Part shown: positions 1-9,410 of the stretch, one piece after another
Layout: each line of letters starts with the position of its first letter
How positions within the stretch are numbered: position 1 is the first letter of the stretch
Source: Nocardioides alkalitolerans DSM 16699
GTDB taxonomy: Bacteria > Actinomycetota > Actinomycetes > Propionibacteriales > Nocardioidaceae
Direction of reading: 5' to 3'
Assembly: GCF_000426525.1 (NCBI RefSeq)
Contig: NZ_AUFN01000010.1
Span: forward strand, 868,001 to 932,000
DNA length: 64,000 nucleotides
Notes under the pieces: generated by a model
Databases searched by the model: none
Seen by the model: only the letters and a program-made list of their open reading frames with translations
Told to the model about the DNA's origin: nothing
Program-made: the position numbers and the translations under genes

Positions 1-230
1 AGGGGCTCGAGGGCCAGCCGGGTCCAGATGACGAACCCGTCGGGGGCGGGGTCGCCCGAGGCGATGCCGAGGGTGAAGGGGCTGGTGGGGAACGGCCGCG
101 TGGCCGCCGTACGGCGGGAGTCGGGCGCCGCGGCGACGGCCGCGCCGGAGCCGACCGCACCGGTCGAGGTGAGCAGGGCAGGGCCGACGAGGGCGCCCGC
201 ACCCAGGACAGTTCTCCGAGATGGATGCAT
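1..230 (-). CDS. phoD: PhoD-family alkaline phosphatase, N-terminal part (runs off the window)
   Basis: The reading frame starts at an ATG at 230 and is still open at base 1, so only 76 N-terminal residues are present. It begins MHPSRRTVLGAG, a twin-arginine (Tat) signal, followed by an Ala-rich stretch. It then enters FTLGIASGDPAPDGFVIWTR, the conserved opening of the PhoD N-terminal domain. PhoD enzymes are exported Ca/Fe-dependent phosphomonoesterases or phosphodiesterases used in phosphate scavenging. The metal-binding catalytic domain lies outside the window. The gene is divergent from the hydrolase at 322, and the 91-bp gap must hold both promoters. The family call is firm; substrate cannot be judged. 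Confidence 0.85.
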   Translation of the reverse strand, partial: MHPSRRTVLGAGALVGPALLTSTGAVGSGAAVAAAPDSRRTAATRPFPTSPFTLGIASGDPAPDGFVIWTRLALEP

Positions 231-321
231 GCCTGCGACACCACGCCGTCGAGTCGACGAGCGCCTCTCACCCGGGTGAACACCTCGTGGCGGGACGGTT
301 CGTGGTGCACAATCGGGCCTC

Positions 322-1290
322 GTGCCTCCCTCCCTGAGGGCCGTCGACGACGACGAGCCCCGCGCCACCGGCCTCCGCCTCGCGTTCCACGACGTCGCCA
401 GCACCGACGGCACCCTCCTGCGGGCGTGGACCAACGACCCCGACCACGTGCTCCCCGGGCCGACGGTGCTGCTGTGCAACGGGCTCGGCACGAACCCCCA
501 CACGTGGCCCGCGCTGCTCGACCCCGCGTGCGACGTGCGCGTCGTGTCATGGCAGCACCGGGGCGTCGGCGGCTCGGCGCGGCCCGCGGAGGTCTGCCGC
601 ATCGGCATCGACGCGTTCGTCGAGGACGCGCTCGCAATCATGGACGACGCCGGCCTCGACCGCGCGCCCGTGATGGGGTGGTCGATGGGCGTCAACACGG
701 CGTTCGAGCTCGCCACGCTGCACCCCGGTCGCGTGAGCGGCCTGCTCGCCGTCGCCGGCGTGCCGGGCGCGACCTTCTCGACAATGCTCGAGATCACCCA
801 CCTGCCCGCCCCCGTCCGCGGGCGTCTCGCCGTGGGCATCACCCACGTGGGCCGGGCGCTGGGTCCGGCGCTCAACGCCGTCGTGCCGCACCTGCCGATC
901 GGGCCGCGCACCATCGACCTGCTGAGCGCCGTCGGCTTCATGGGCGACATCGCCGACAAGGAGGCCGCCGCAGTCGCGGTCAAGGAGTTCCTCACCACCC
1001 CGCTGGACTGGTACTTCCACATGGCGCTGCACACCGCCCGCCACCAGCGGGTCTCGCTGAGCGCGATCGACGTGCCCACGGCGTTCGTCTCGGGCTCCCA
1101 CGACGTGCTCGCGGGTCCGGGCTCGATGCGGTCGGCGGCGGCACGGATGAGCGACGCGACGTACGTCGAGCTGCCCGGCACGCACTTCGTGGCGATGGAG
1201 CGGCCCGACGAGGTCCACCAGCTGCTGCGCGACCTGCTGGTGCGGGTTGCGGCGAGCGAGCCGGGCCGACCCGGCACGCCGGGGTCGTAG
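322..1290 (+). CDS. alpha/beta hydrolase
   Basis: This 322-residue protein starts at GTG 322. It has the alpha/beta-hydrolase layout: an oxyanion strand VLLCNGLGT near residue 50, the nucleophile elbow GWSMG with Ser121, an acid in SGSHD near residue 265 and the catalytic His in LPGTHF near 287. There is no signal peptide or membrane segment, so it is probably cytoplasmic. Specificity is not readable; relatives include esterases, haloperoxidase-like and epoxide-hydrolase-like enzymes. It is divergent from phoD and followed by a possible small gene. Confidence 0.85.
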   Translation: MPPSLRAVDDDEPRATGLRLAFHDVASTDGTLLRAWTNDPDHVLPGPTVLLCNGLGTNPHTWPALLDPACDVRVVSWQHRGVGGSARPAEVCRIGIDAFVEDALAIMDDAGLDRAPVMGWSMGVNTAFELATLHPGRVSGLLAVAGVPGATFSTMLEITHLPAPVRGRLAVGITHVGRALGPALNAVVPHLPIGPRTIDLLSAVGFMGDIADKEAAAVAVKEFLTTPLDWYFHMALHTARHQRVSLSAIDVPTAFVSGSHDVLAGPGSMRSAAARMSDATYVELPGTHFVAMERPDEVHQLLRDLLVRVAASEPGRPGTPGS

Positions 1291-1339
1291 GCCGCGTCGT
1301 GGGCGCGGGGGCGGGGGCCCGGGAGGAACGACCGACGAG

Positions 1340-1480
1340 ATGGGGCTTCCCCTCCACGAGGGGTTCGAGGACGACGAGTGGGGCCGGCACGTGCTCGACC
1401 CGGCCCCGGTCTGGTACCAGGTGGAAGCCGGCCCCGACCTCCTGCGAGTCAGCTTCGGCTATCCGGTCCGGGGCTACTGA
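1340..1480 (+). CDS. possible small protein of 46 residues
   Basis: A short frame opens at ATG 1340, about 13 bases after a GGAGG (1322-1326), and ends at 1480 in the gap between the hydrolase and the sugar dehydrogenase. The product is acidic and aromatic in the middle (EGFEDDEWGRHVLDPAPVWY) and ends VSFGYPVRGY, which looks more protein-like than the Arg/Ala-rich shadows typical of this sequence. I recognise no family. It could be a real small gene or chance coding in GC-rich DNA. Confidence 0.4.
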   Translation: MGLPLHEGFEDDEWGRHVLDPAPVWYQVEAGPDLLRVSFGYPVRGY

Positions 1481-1517
1481 CCGGGCCGGTGCCCAGCGGT
1501 CGGCTAGCGTCGCCAGA

Positions 1518-2666
1518 GTGCGCCGTACCGCAACCGCCGCCCTGACCGCGACCGCCCTGGTCCTCCTGGCCGCCTGCGCGAGCGACACCCAGGAGGCCGA
1601 GTCCCCCGCGACCAACAGCCCGAGCCCGTCCGAGCCCTCGTCGACCGCCACGCCCGACGCGACCGCGTCCGCGGCACCCGCCGTCGCCCCCCGGACCCCC
1701 ACCGTGAGCGGTGACGTCACCACCGGACTGAACGCCCCGTGGGACGTCGCGATCCTGCCCGACGGCACGGCCGTCGTCCCGGAGCGCGACAGCGGCATCG
1801 TGAAGACGGTCGCCCCCGACGGCACGACCACCGAGGTCGGGGAGTTCGACGAGGCCGAGCCGGGCGGCGAGGCGGGCCTGCTCGGTGTGGCCGTGTCGCC
1901 GGACTTCTCGACCGACCGCAGCCTGTACTTCTACCTGACCACCGACGACGACAACCGCGTCGTACGACGCCAGCTCACCGAGGCCGGCACGATGGGCGAC
2001 AGTGAGCCGATCCTCACGGGGATCCCCAGCGCCAACCGTCACGACGGCGGGCGGATGACGTTCGGTCCGGACGGCTATCTCTACGTCGGCACCGGCGACG
2101 CGAACGACGCCGACCTCGCCCAGGACGCCTCGTCGCTGGCCGGCAAGGTCCTGCGCATCACCACCGACGGCGACCCCGCCCCCGACAACCCGGACCCGTC
2201 CTCGCCCGTGTGGTCGATGGGCCACCGCAACGTGCAGGGCCTGGTCTTCGACCCCGACGGCAACCTCTGGGCGAGCGAGTTCGGCGACCAGCGCTTCGAC
2301 GAGCTCAACCTCATCACCGCGGGCGCCAACTACGGGTGGCCCGAGGTCGAGGGCGAGGGCGGCACTGACCAGGGCTTCGTGGACCCGCAGGTCACCTGGA
2401 CCACCGACGAGGCCTCCCCCTCCGGCCTCACGTACGCCGACGGCACCCTCTGGATGGCCTCCCTCCGCGGCCAGACGTTGTGGCGCATCACCGTGGCCGG
2501 TGGCGAGGCCAGCGATCCCACCCCGTTCCTCACCAACGAGTACGGCCGGCTGCGCGCCGTCGCCCCGGCCGCGGACGGCACGCTGTGGCTGCTCACCAAC
2601 AACACCGACGGGCGCCTCGAGCCCGGCCCCGACGACGACCGGATCCTGCGACTCGCGCTGGGCTGA
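1518..2666 (+). CDS. PQQ-dependent sugar dehydrogenase, lipoprotein
   Basis: The 382-residue product starts at GTG 1518 with a lipoprotein signal (LVLLAAC, acylated Cys20). A Ser/Thr/Pro/Ala-rich linker of about 45 residues precedes a beta-propeller of the glucose/sorbosone dehydrogenase family. Family motifs include GLNAPWDVAILPDG, GGEAGLLGVAVSPDF, NRHDGGRMTFGPDG and GHRNVQGLVFDPDG. Family members oxidise aldose sugars with pyrroloquinoline quinone outside the membrane. No PQQ synthesis genes are visible nearby, so cofactor supply is unknown. The gene is convergent with the DUF6226 gene. Confidence 0.88.
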   Translation: MRRTATAALTATALVLLAACASDTQEAESPATNSPSPSEPSSTATPDATASAAPAVAPRTPTVSGDVTTGLNAPWDVAILPDGTAVVPERDSGIVKTVAPDGTTTEVGEFDEAEPGGEAGLLGVAVSPDFSTDRSLYFYLTTDDDNRVVRRQLTEAGTMGDSEPILTGIPSANRHDGGRMTFGPDGYLYVGTGDANDADLAQDASSLAGKVLRITTDGDPAPDNPDPSSPVWSMGHRNVQGLVFDPDGNLWASEFGDQRFDELNLITAGANYGWPEVEGEGGTDQGFVDPQVTWTTDEASPSGLTYADGTLWMASLRGQTLWRITVAGGEASDPTPFLTNEYGRLRAVAPAADGTLWLLTNNTDGRLEPGPDDDRILRLALG

Positions 2667-2692
2667 CGTCTCGACGGTCGGCGAGGCTCAGG

Positions 2693-3331
2693 TCACCAGG
2701 GACCACCGAGCAGGCTCCGCCGCCCAACCGTCGCGCCGGACCGAACGGCAGCGATGATGCGCGGAGCCTGTTCGCCGCCCACGACTCCCGAGGCGGACCA
2801 GCAACCGTCGGGGCCCGTCGTCACGGACCAGTGCTCGTCCTCGGCATGGACGAAGTCGCCCGCGATCACTGCCTCGAACACCCGGTCGATCTCGTCGAGC
2901 AGGTTCTCGGAGCCGTCGTCGCAGGCATCGCATCCGCACTGCGGCCGGGCACCGACCACGAGCGCCGGGTCACCGACGCCGATCCGCACGTGGTCACCGG
3001 CCACCTCGACGGCGCCGACATCCAGGAGCAGGGGCTGCGCAGCCGGGCGACGAGGGCGGAGCCAGAGAACCCCGGTCGACCCTGGCGCACTGCTCCATCC
3101 CGTCGGCGCGGACGCGCTCCGCTCCTCCTCCGCGAGCCCGAGCGTCACCACCGCGTGCCGCCATGCGTCGACCCGCGCCCCGACGATCCGGTAGCGGTCG
3201 GGGTCGGTCACCCGGCTGTAGGCCTCCTCGGGAGGCCCCTCCGGCCGAAACGGGTCCGGCCACGACACGGAGCCGAGGGGACCGTCGTCGTAGAACGCAC
3301 GCATCGCCGCCCGCACCTCGTCCAGCTCCAC
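2693..3331 (-). CDS. DUF6226 family protein
   Basis: I chose GTG 3331, giving 212 residues beginning VELDEVRAAMRAFYDDG. The frame extends upstream to 3454, but that part runs through an intergenic repeat and looks non-coding. The protein shows WLRPRRPAAQPLLL, a central VRIGVGDPALVVGARP and a CGCDACDDGS cysteine cluster followed by an acidic helix. This pattern matches my recollection of DUF6226, which is found in actinobacteria and has unknown function. The CxCxxC cluster could bind metal. There are no membrane segments. Confidence 0.7.
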   Translation of the reverse strand: MELDEVRAAMRAFYDDGPLGSVSWPDPFRPEGPPEEAYSRVTDPDRYRIVGARVDAWRHAVVTLGLAEEERSASAPTGWSSAPGSTGVLWLRPRRPAAQPLLLDVGAVEVAGDHVRIGVGDPALVVGARPQCGCDACDDGSENLLDEIDRVFEAVIAGDFVHAEDEHWSVTTGPDGCWSASGVVGGEQAPRIIAAVRSGATVGRRSLLGGPW

Positions 3332-3362
3332 GGGAGCAGCGTAGTGAGCGCAGCGCTGCCGA

Positions 3363-3430
3363 TGGGTGAGGAGCGAGCGCAGCACTACCGGTGGGTGAGG
3401 AGCGAGCGCAGCGAGCGTCTCGAAGCCACC
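3363..3430. repeat. two partial/complete copies of an intergenic hairpin repeat
   Basis: Two head-to-tail copies share GGTGAGGAGCGAGCGCAGC. The second (about 3390-3430) continues into GAGCGTCTCGAAGCCACC, so its ends GGTGG and CCACC can pair. The same family, in the other orientation, recurs at 5100-5371 and 21626-21721. The copies lie between the DUF6226 start and the end of the DUF222-HNH gene. Confidence 0.75.
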
Positions 3431-3511
3431 TCGCGATTCCGGGCATGACGGCACACCCCAGTGACGGGTGTCGCTGGGGTGTGCGGTCAGGCGGGTACAA
3501 CGCGCGGTGGG

Positions 3512-4996
3512 TCAGGCGGCGCGGTCAGGCGGTAGCGGGATCGTGCCGTGGGGGTCGACGAGGTACTGCTGGTCGTGGGGGCTGGTCCAGACGAACGACC
3601 CGTCGGGCAGGCGCCGGTAGCGCCACTTGCGTTCCCTCCCGATGCCGCTCGGCGACGGGTGGGTCTTGACCCTGTGATGTCGCCGGCAGAGCGGGGCGAG
3701 GTTGGTCGTGGAGGTCTGGCCCGGTGGCCCGCCGTCGCCTGGGTGGTGCGGGTCGGGCGGGGCGTATTCCTCGATGTGGTCGAGGTCGCAGCCCCGCGCC
3801 GGCCTCGTGCAGTGGGGGAAGACGCAGGTGGGCCTCGTGAGGCGGACGCGGTCGGCGATCCGGTCGGGGATCTCGTAGGCGTCGACCGTGATCTGGTCGC
3901 GGAGGTCGATCACCGGTTTCACGACGACCTGGGTGGAGGTGGCGCGGCACCACTCGCGGACCTGCTCGGCGAGCACGAAGCTGCGGGTCTTCTCGACCCG
4001 GGCCAGGTCGACGCCGCCGCAGGCGTTCGGGTCCAGGTCGGTCAGTGCGGCCTCGGAGAGGTGGACGTGGATCACGACCTGACGGGCCTTCGACCGCGTC
4101 GCAGCCGACGCGGCCGGCGCGGTGTCGCTGCCGGTCTGGTCGCTGGCCTCGCCCGTCGTGGTCCGCACAGCGTCGGCGTTGTCGCAGCCGCTGAGGTCGA
4201 GGGTCGTCTGGCGCCGCGCGATCTCCCCGACCGCGGATGCGCGTCGTGCATCGAGGGAGTCGAGCGACCCCGCGAGCGCGAGGTCGGCGGCCACGCGGGA
4301 GACGGCGTTCTCGAGGTCGAGGGCGTCGGCGAGGTCGAGGGTCCCCGATACCGGCACCACCCCTCGGGCCGGATCCACCTGGGCGTCGAAGTCGATGTCG
4401 AACCGTCGGGTGGCGTCGGAGTCGGCGCGGTCGAGCTCGGCCTTCTCGGGGTCGAACCGGGCGATGGCCTCGGCAACCAGCTTCTGGGCGGTCACCAGGC
4501 CGGTCTTGTGGGCGACCGGGGCGAGGTGCCGGTCGACGAACTCCGCGCCATCCGGGGTGAGCTGCGTGGTCTCGTCGGCGATCTTGCGTGCCCGCCACAC
4601 CGGCAGCACCCCCGCGACCACCCGGTTCCAGAGCCGCGGAAGGCGGTGGCGCAGCTCGACCGCGTTGCCGACGAGCCGCCGACCCGAGTCGGTCGAGAGA
4701 CCGAGGGCAGCCGCTATCTCGACCACGCAGAACTCCGACACCAACGGCGCGCCCGGCCCGCCGAGCTCGCCGAACACGTCCGCGCCGGGCAGGAGGTGGG
4801 CGTCGGAACGCAGGAGTCCGAACGGGCCGTGCTGGTCGGCGACGACACCGTCCTCGGTGTGCGCGTCGGCCCAGTCCGCGACCGCGACGAGGACCTCGAC
4901 CTCAGCTGTCCGCTGGCGTGCCAGGGCGGCCCGCGCACCGTCGAGCAGCGCGGCCGGGAAGGCGGTGCGCTCGGAGGTGGCGGTGGGCTGGCTCAT
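3512..4996 (-). CDS. DUF222 / 13E12-repeat HNH endonuclease
   Basis: This 494-residue protein starts at ATG 4996. It carries the N-terminal DUF222 region (AALLDGARAALARQR through the helical LRHRLPRLWNRVVAGVLPVW segment). A C-terminal HNH nuclease core follows, with CVFPHCTRPARGCDLDHIEE, then N and CRRHHRVKTH as the metal and zinc ligands. Such proteins are abundant in multiple copies in Nocardioides and mycobacteria and are suspected to be mobile, but their role is not established. The gene sits directly beside the densest cluster of hairpin repeats in the window, which fits a mobile or recombinogenic locus. Confidence 0.88.
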   Translation of the reverse strand: MSQPTATSERTAFPAALLDGARAALARQRTAEVEVLVAVADWADAHTEDGVVADQHGPFGLLRSDAHLLPGADVFGELGGPGAPLVSEFCVVEIAAALGLSTDSGRRLVGNAVELRHRLPRLWNRVVAGVLPVWRARKIADETTQLTPDGAEFVDRHLAPVAHKTGLVTAQKLVAEAIARFDPEKAELDRADSDATRRFDIDFDAQVDPARGVVPVSGTLDLADALDLENAVSRVAADLALAGSLDSLDARRASAVGEIARRQTTLDLSGCDNADAVRTTTGEASDQTGSDTAPAASAATRSKARQVVIHVHLSEAALTDLDPNACGGVDLARVEKTRSFVLAEQVREWCRATSTQVVVKPVIDLRDQITVDAYEIPDRIADRVRLTRPTCVFPHCTRPARGCDLDHIEEYAPPDPHHPGDGGPPGQTSTTNLAPLCRRHHRVKTHPSPSGIGRERKWRYRRLPDGSFVWTSPHDQQYLVDPHGTIPLPPDRAA

Positions 4997-5099
4997 GCCT
5001 TGATTCTATTCGCTCACGCGTTCGAATGCCAGGGTCGACGAGTGATCTGGGGATAACTGTTTGACCAGGTCAGGCGACCTTCAAGTGCAGAGAAGGGGG

Positions 5100-5371
5100 G
5101 TGGTTTCGAGACGGGCCTAGCGGCCCTCCTCAACCACCGCAGGCGCGGAGCCGATGCTCACCCCTCAACACCGTGGGCGCGGGCCCGGCGCCTCTCCTCA
5201 ACCACCGCCGGCGTGATTTCGAGACGCTCGCTGGCGCTCGCTCCTCAACCACCGAACGACGCTCGCTGGCGCACGCTCCTCCACCACCGAGGCCACATCC
5301 ACCGTGGTTTCGAGACGGGCCTGGCGGCCCTCCTCAACCACCACACGGCTGGCGGCCCTCCTCAACCACCG
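5100..5371. repeat. cluster of about six hairpin repeats in a 535-bp intergenic region (4997-5532)
   Basis: Copies at about 5100-5139, 5185-5205 (partial), 5214-5253, 5258-5290 (degenerate), 5304-5343 and 5346-5371 (partial) share the frame GTGGTTTCGAGACG...CTCCTCAACCACC. The ends GTGGTT and AACCAC pair, and two subtypes differ in the core: GGGCCTGGCGGCCC versus GCTCGCTGGCGCTCGC. The rest of 4997-5532 has no gene; its last 60 bases are the leader of the uptake operon at 5533. Confidence 0.8.
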
Positions 5372-5532
5372 GGCGGCGCTCGCCCCTCCACCCCACCACC
5401 GCACGACCCGCGCCCCGACCCACCCGACGTACCCGACCTGCCCGACCGGGCAGTCGACGCACCGCCGTCCACCAGTAGGGTGCTGTTGCAAAGAGTTCGC
5501 AGCAAGAGCCCCCCTCGAGAACCAGGACGACG

Positions 5533-6693
5533 ATGACGCCCGGCGCCCCCGCCCCCACCGACACGGCCCGCGTGCCGCTCGTGAAGGGCGCACCCTCCGG
5601 CTCGGTTGCGCCCCGCCTGACCCCGAGCAGCGACAGCGACCCGCTCGGCATGGTCGGCCGCCGACGGCGCAGCATCGCCTGGCTCCTCGGGCTGACCGCG
5701 CTGCTCGTGGTCTCCGTGGTGCTGGCGGTCGGGCTCGGGTCCGTCAACGTCTCCCCCGCCACCGTCGCCAGGATCATCGGCCACCACCTGCTCGGCGTGC
5801 CGGGTGACGTCACCTGGGAGGTCACCGACGACGCGATCGTCTGGGAGGTCCGGATGCCGCGCGTCGTGCTCGCCGTCTTCGTGGGCGCCGGGCTCGCCGT
5901 CGCCGGCGCGGCGCTGCAGGCGATGGTGCGCAACATCCTGGCCGACCCCTACGTGCTCGGCATCAACTCCGGGGCGAGCTGCGGCGCGGCCGGCGCCATC
6001 CTCTTCGGCCTCGGTGCCGGGCTCGGTGACTACGCCCTCCAGGGCAGCGCGTTCCTCGGCGCGCTCGGCGCCTCGCTCCTCGTCTTCACCATCGCCCGCA
6101 GCGCGGGACGGATCACCTCGGTCCGGCTGCTCATGGCCGGCGTCGCGATCGGCTACGCCCTCTCGGCGGCCACCAGCTTCCTGATCTTCGCCTCCGACTC
6201 CGCCGAGGGCTCGCGCTCGGTGATGTTCTGGCTGCTCGGCTCGCTCGGCCTGGCTGCGTGGAACGAGGCGCTCGCGGTCGTCGTGGTCGTGGTCGCCGGT
6301 GTCGCCGCCGTGCTGACCCTGCTCGGACGACGCCTCGACGCCCTCGTCGTCGGTGACGAGACCGCCCTGACCGTCGGTGTCTCCCCCGAGCGCTTCCGCA
6401 CCCAGCTGCTCGTGCTCGTCTCGCTGATGGTCGGCGTCGTCGTCGCCATGGCCGGCAGCATCGGGTTCGTCGGTCTCGTCGTGCCCCACCTGGCCCGACG
6501 CTGCGTCGGCGGCGCCCACACCGTCGTCGTGCCGGTCGCCGCGCTCATGGGCGCGATCCTGCTGGTGTGGGCCGACCTCGTCGCCCGGGTCGCCCTGGCC
6601 CCGCAGGAGATCCCGATCGGCATCATCACCGCCCTCGTCGGCGCCCCCTTCCTGCTGCTGCTCGTCCGCCGGTTCCAGGCCGTCCCGACCTGA
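5533..6693 (+). CDS. FecCD-type ABC transporter permease (iron complex / corrinoid / metallophore class)
   Basis: The 386-residue protein has a cytoplasmic N-terminus of about 50 residues and then roughly ten hydrophobic segments. It carries the FecCD/BtuC signatures RMPRVVLAVFVGAGLAVAGA and LADPYVLGINSGASCGAA, and a late GSIGFVGLVVPHLARRCVGG. It forms the membrane channel for the binding protein at 6771 and the ATPase at 7769. ATG 5533 follows AGGACG. In the leader, TTGC (5485-5488) and GCAA (5501-5504) form a weak dyad that could bind a metal-responsive repressor, but I would not name one. Confidence 0.88.
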   Translation: MTPGAPAPTDTARVPLVKGAPSGSVAPRLTPSSDSDPLGMVGRRRRSIAWLLGLTALLVVSVVLAVGLGSVNVSPATVARIIGHHLLGVPGDVTWEVTDDAIVWEVRMPRVVLAVFVGAGLAVAGAALQAMVRNILADPYVLGINSGASCGAAGAILFGLGAGLGDYALQGSAFLGALGASLLVFTIARSAGRITSVRLLMAGVAIGYALSAATSFLIFASDSAEGSRSVMFWLLGSLGLAAWNEALAVVVVVVAGVAAVLTLLGRRLDALVVGDETALTVGVSPERFRTQLLVLVSLMVGVVVAMAGSIGFVGLVVPHLARRCVGGAHTVVVPVAALMGAILLVWADLVARVALAPQEIPIGIITALVGAPFLLLLVRRFQAVPT

Positions 6694-6770
6694 CCCGGCC
6701 GACCAGCCCGCGCGGCCCCACGGCACCGCGCCCGCCGTACCCCACCACCACCCGACCGAGGGAGCCCCCG

Positions 6771-7768
6771 ATGACCACGCCCGCCCCGGCCCGAGCGGCC
6801 CTGCGCCGTACGACGAGCGCCCTCGCCTGCGCGACGCTGCTGCTCCCCCTGGCCGCCTGCGGCGACGACGCCGACGCCGCCGGTGGCGTCACCGTCGAGA
6901 ACTGCGGCACCGACGTGACGTTCGAGTCGACGCCGGAGCGCATCGTGATGCTGAAGAGCGCCGCCGTGCCCGCGCTCGCCGAGCTGGGCCTGCTGGACCG
7001 GGTCGTCGCGCGCGCCGGGCAGTACCCGGAGGAGTACTACGACGACGAGACCAACGCGGCCCTCGCCGACATCCCGCTGCTCACCGACCGCACCGACGCC
7101 AGCGGCCACCTGCAGATCTCGCGCGAGGAGGTCATCGCCCAGCGGCCCGACCTGGTGCTCGGCGAGGTCGAGAACCTGAACCGGGAGACGCTGGCGTCCT
7201 CCGACATCCCGCTCATCGAGGAGCCCGTGCTCTGCGGCGCGACCGGGGACGCGTCGATGGACGACGTCTACGACCAGGTGCGGCTCTTCGGCACGATCTT
7301 CGACGCCGAGGACGAGGCCGACGCCGCCGTCGCCGACCTCGAGGGCCAGGTCGAGGAGATCACGGCCCGGGTGCCCGCCGGCGAGACCCGCACCGCGGCG
7401 GTGCTCTACCCGACCGTCGGCGGCGGCGTGACCTACGCGTACGGCACCCGCTCGATGGCCGCCCCGCAGCTGGAGGCCGCCGGCCTCACCAACGTCTTCG
7501 GCGACGTCGAGGACCGCGTGTTCGAGGTGACCGCCGAGGAGCTCATCGGGCGCGACCCCGACGTGCTGGTGCTCCTGTACGGCGACGGCGACCCCGACGA
7601 GGTCGTCGACGCCGTCACGAGCCAGCCGGGCGCCGGGGGCATCAGCGCCGTCCGCGACGGGGCCGTGCTGCCGCTGCTGTTCAACTACACCGAGCCGCCC
7701 AGCCCGCTGAGCATCGACGGCCTCGGCCAGATCGTGGACTTCCTGGCCGCCACCCCCACCGGCACGCC

Positions 7769-7772
<4 letters not shown>
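6771..7772 (+). CDS. ABC transporter substrate-binding lipoprotein (iron-complex/metallophore class)
   Basis: ATG 6771 follows GAGGGAG. The 333-residue product has a lipoprotein signal ending LLPLAAC (Cys30). The mature protein begins VTVENCGTDVTFESTPERIV, typical of helical-backbone FhuD/BtuF-class receptors, and continues through two lobes to SPLSIDGLGQIVDFLAA. It captures the ligand outside the membrane and delivers it to the permease at 5533. The ligand could be a ferric siderophore, another metallophore or a corrinoid-like compound. The start of the ATPase gene overlaps its stop. Confidence 0.85.
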
Positions 7773-8541
<769 letters not shown>

Positions 8542-8545
<4 letters not shown>

Positions 8546-9333
8546 CCCTCACCACGAGCACCACGACCGACGCGACGAGCGTGCAGGACAAGCTCGACCA
8601 GTACTGGAGCGGCCGCGCGACGGCGTACGACGCCTACCAGGTCGGCGGGGAGCGCTACGCCCTCGACCGCGCCGCCTGGGCGGACGTCTGGTCCTCCGCC
8701 CTCCCCACCGCCCCGGCCGACGTGCTCGACGTGGGCACGGGCAGCGGGTACGTCGCGACCCTCCTCGCCGGGCTCGGCCACCGCGTCACGGGGCTCGACA
8801 GCGCCGAGGGCATGCTCGAGCGCGCCCGCGACCACGCCGACCGGCTCACCGGGGACGACCGCCCCGCGCCGCGGTTCGTGCGCGGCGACGCCGTCGACCC
8901 GGCCGCCACGCCGCAGGTCGAGGAGGGCGCGTTCGACGCCGTCGTGAGCCGCTACGTGCTGTGGACCCTGCGCGACGCGGACGTGGCCGTGCAGCGCTGG
9001 ATCCGGCTGCTGCGGCCCGGCGGGCTCGTCGCGTGCGTCGACGCCACGTGGTACCCCGAGGGCATCCGCCCCGAGGCCGGCCACGGCGAGGAGGTCGAGA
9101 CCACGGAGGGCCCCGGTGCCTTCGCCCGCGCGTACGACGCGGAGGTCCAGGCCGCGCTCCCCCTCGCGGCCGCCCACACGATGGAGGACGCCGCCGACCT
9201 GTTCCGCGCCGCGGGGCTGGAGGACGTCACCCTGACGCGCCTCGACGCGCTCCTCGAGCTCGACGAGCGCTTCGGTGTCGCGCCCGGCCACGAGGTGCGC
9301 CCGCAGTACCTCGTGACGGGGCGTCGCCCCTGA
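8542..9333 (+). CDS. class I SAM-dependent methyltransferase, last gene of the uptake operon
   Basis: ATG 8542 overlaps the ATPase stop and has a strong AGGAGG. The 263-residue protein has SAM motif I VLDVGTGSGYVATLLAG (residues 61-77), the acidic loop GLDSAEGM and a post-I DAVVSRYVLWTL region. This is the UbiE/COQ5-like small-molecule methyltransferase architecture. Coupled translation with an importer implies that it modifies or releases the imported ligand, or makes a metallophore; this is inference. No other biosynthetic gene is present in the operon. Confidence 0.85.
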
Positions 9334-9410
9334 CGTCGGCGGGTGACGGCCGGGGCGCCTGAGTACGCCGCTCCATCGACCCCGGTGCCGGACGCGTCGA
9401 CGATCGACCG

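Noticed and set aside
225..1517. An N-terminal extension of the sugar dehydrogenase frame over the hydrolase gene
   Set aside because: The lipoprotein signal at GTG 1518 defines the start, and the upstream part is an Arg/Pro-rich shadow of the hydrolase gene.
5100..5371. CRISPR-like array
   Set aside because: The copies are irregularly spaced, partly truncated, internally palindromic and without uniform spacers; no cas genes are present.
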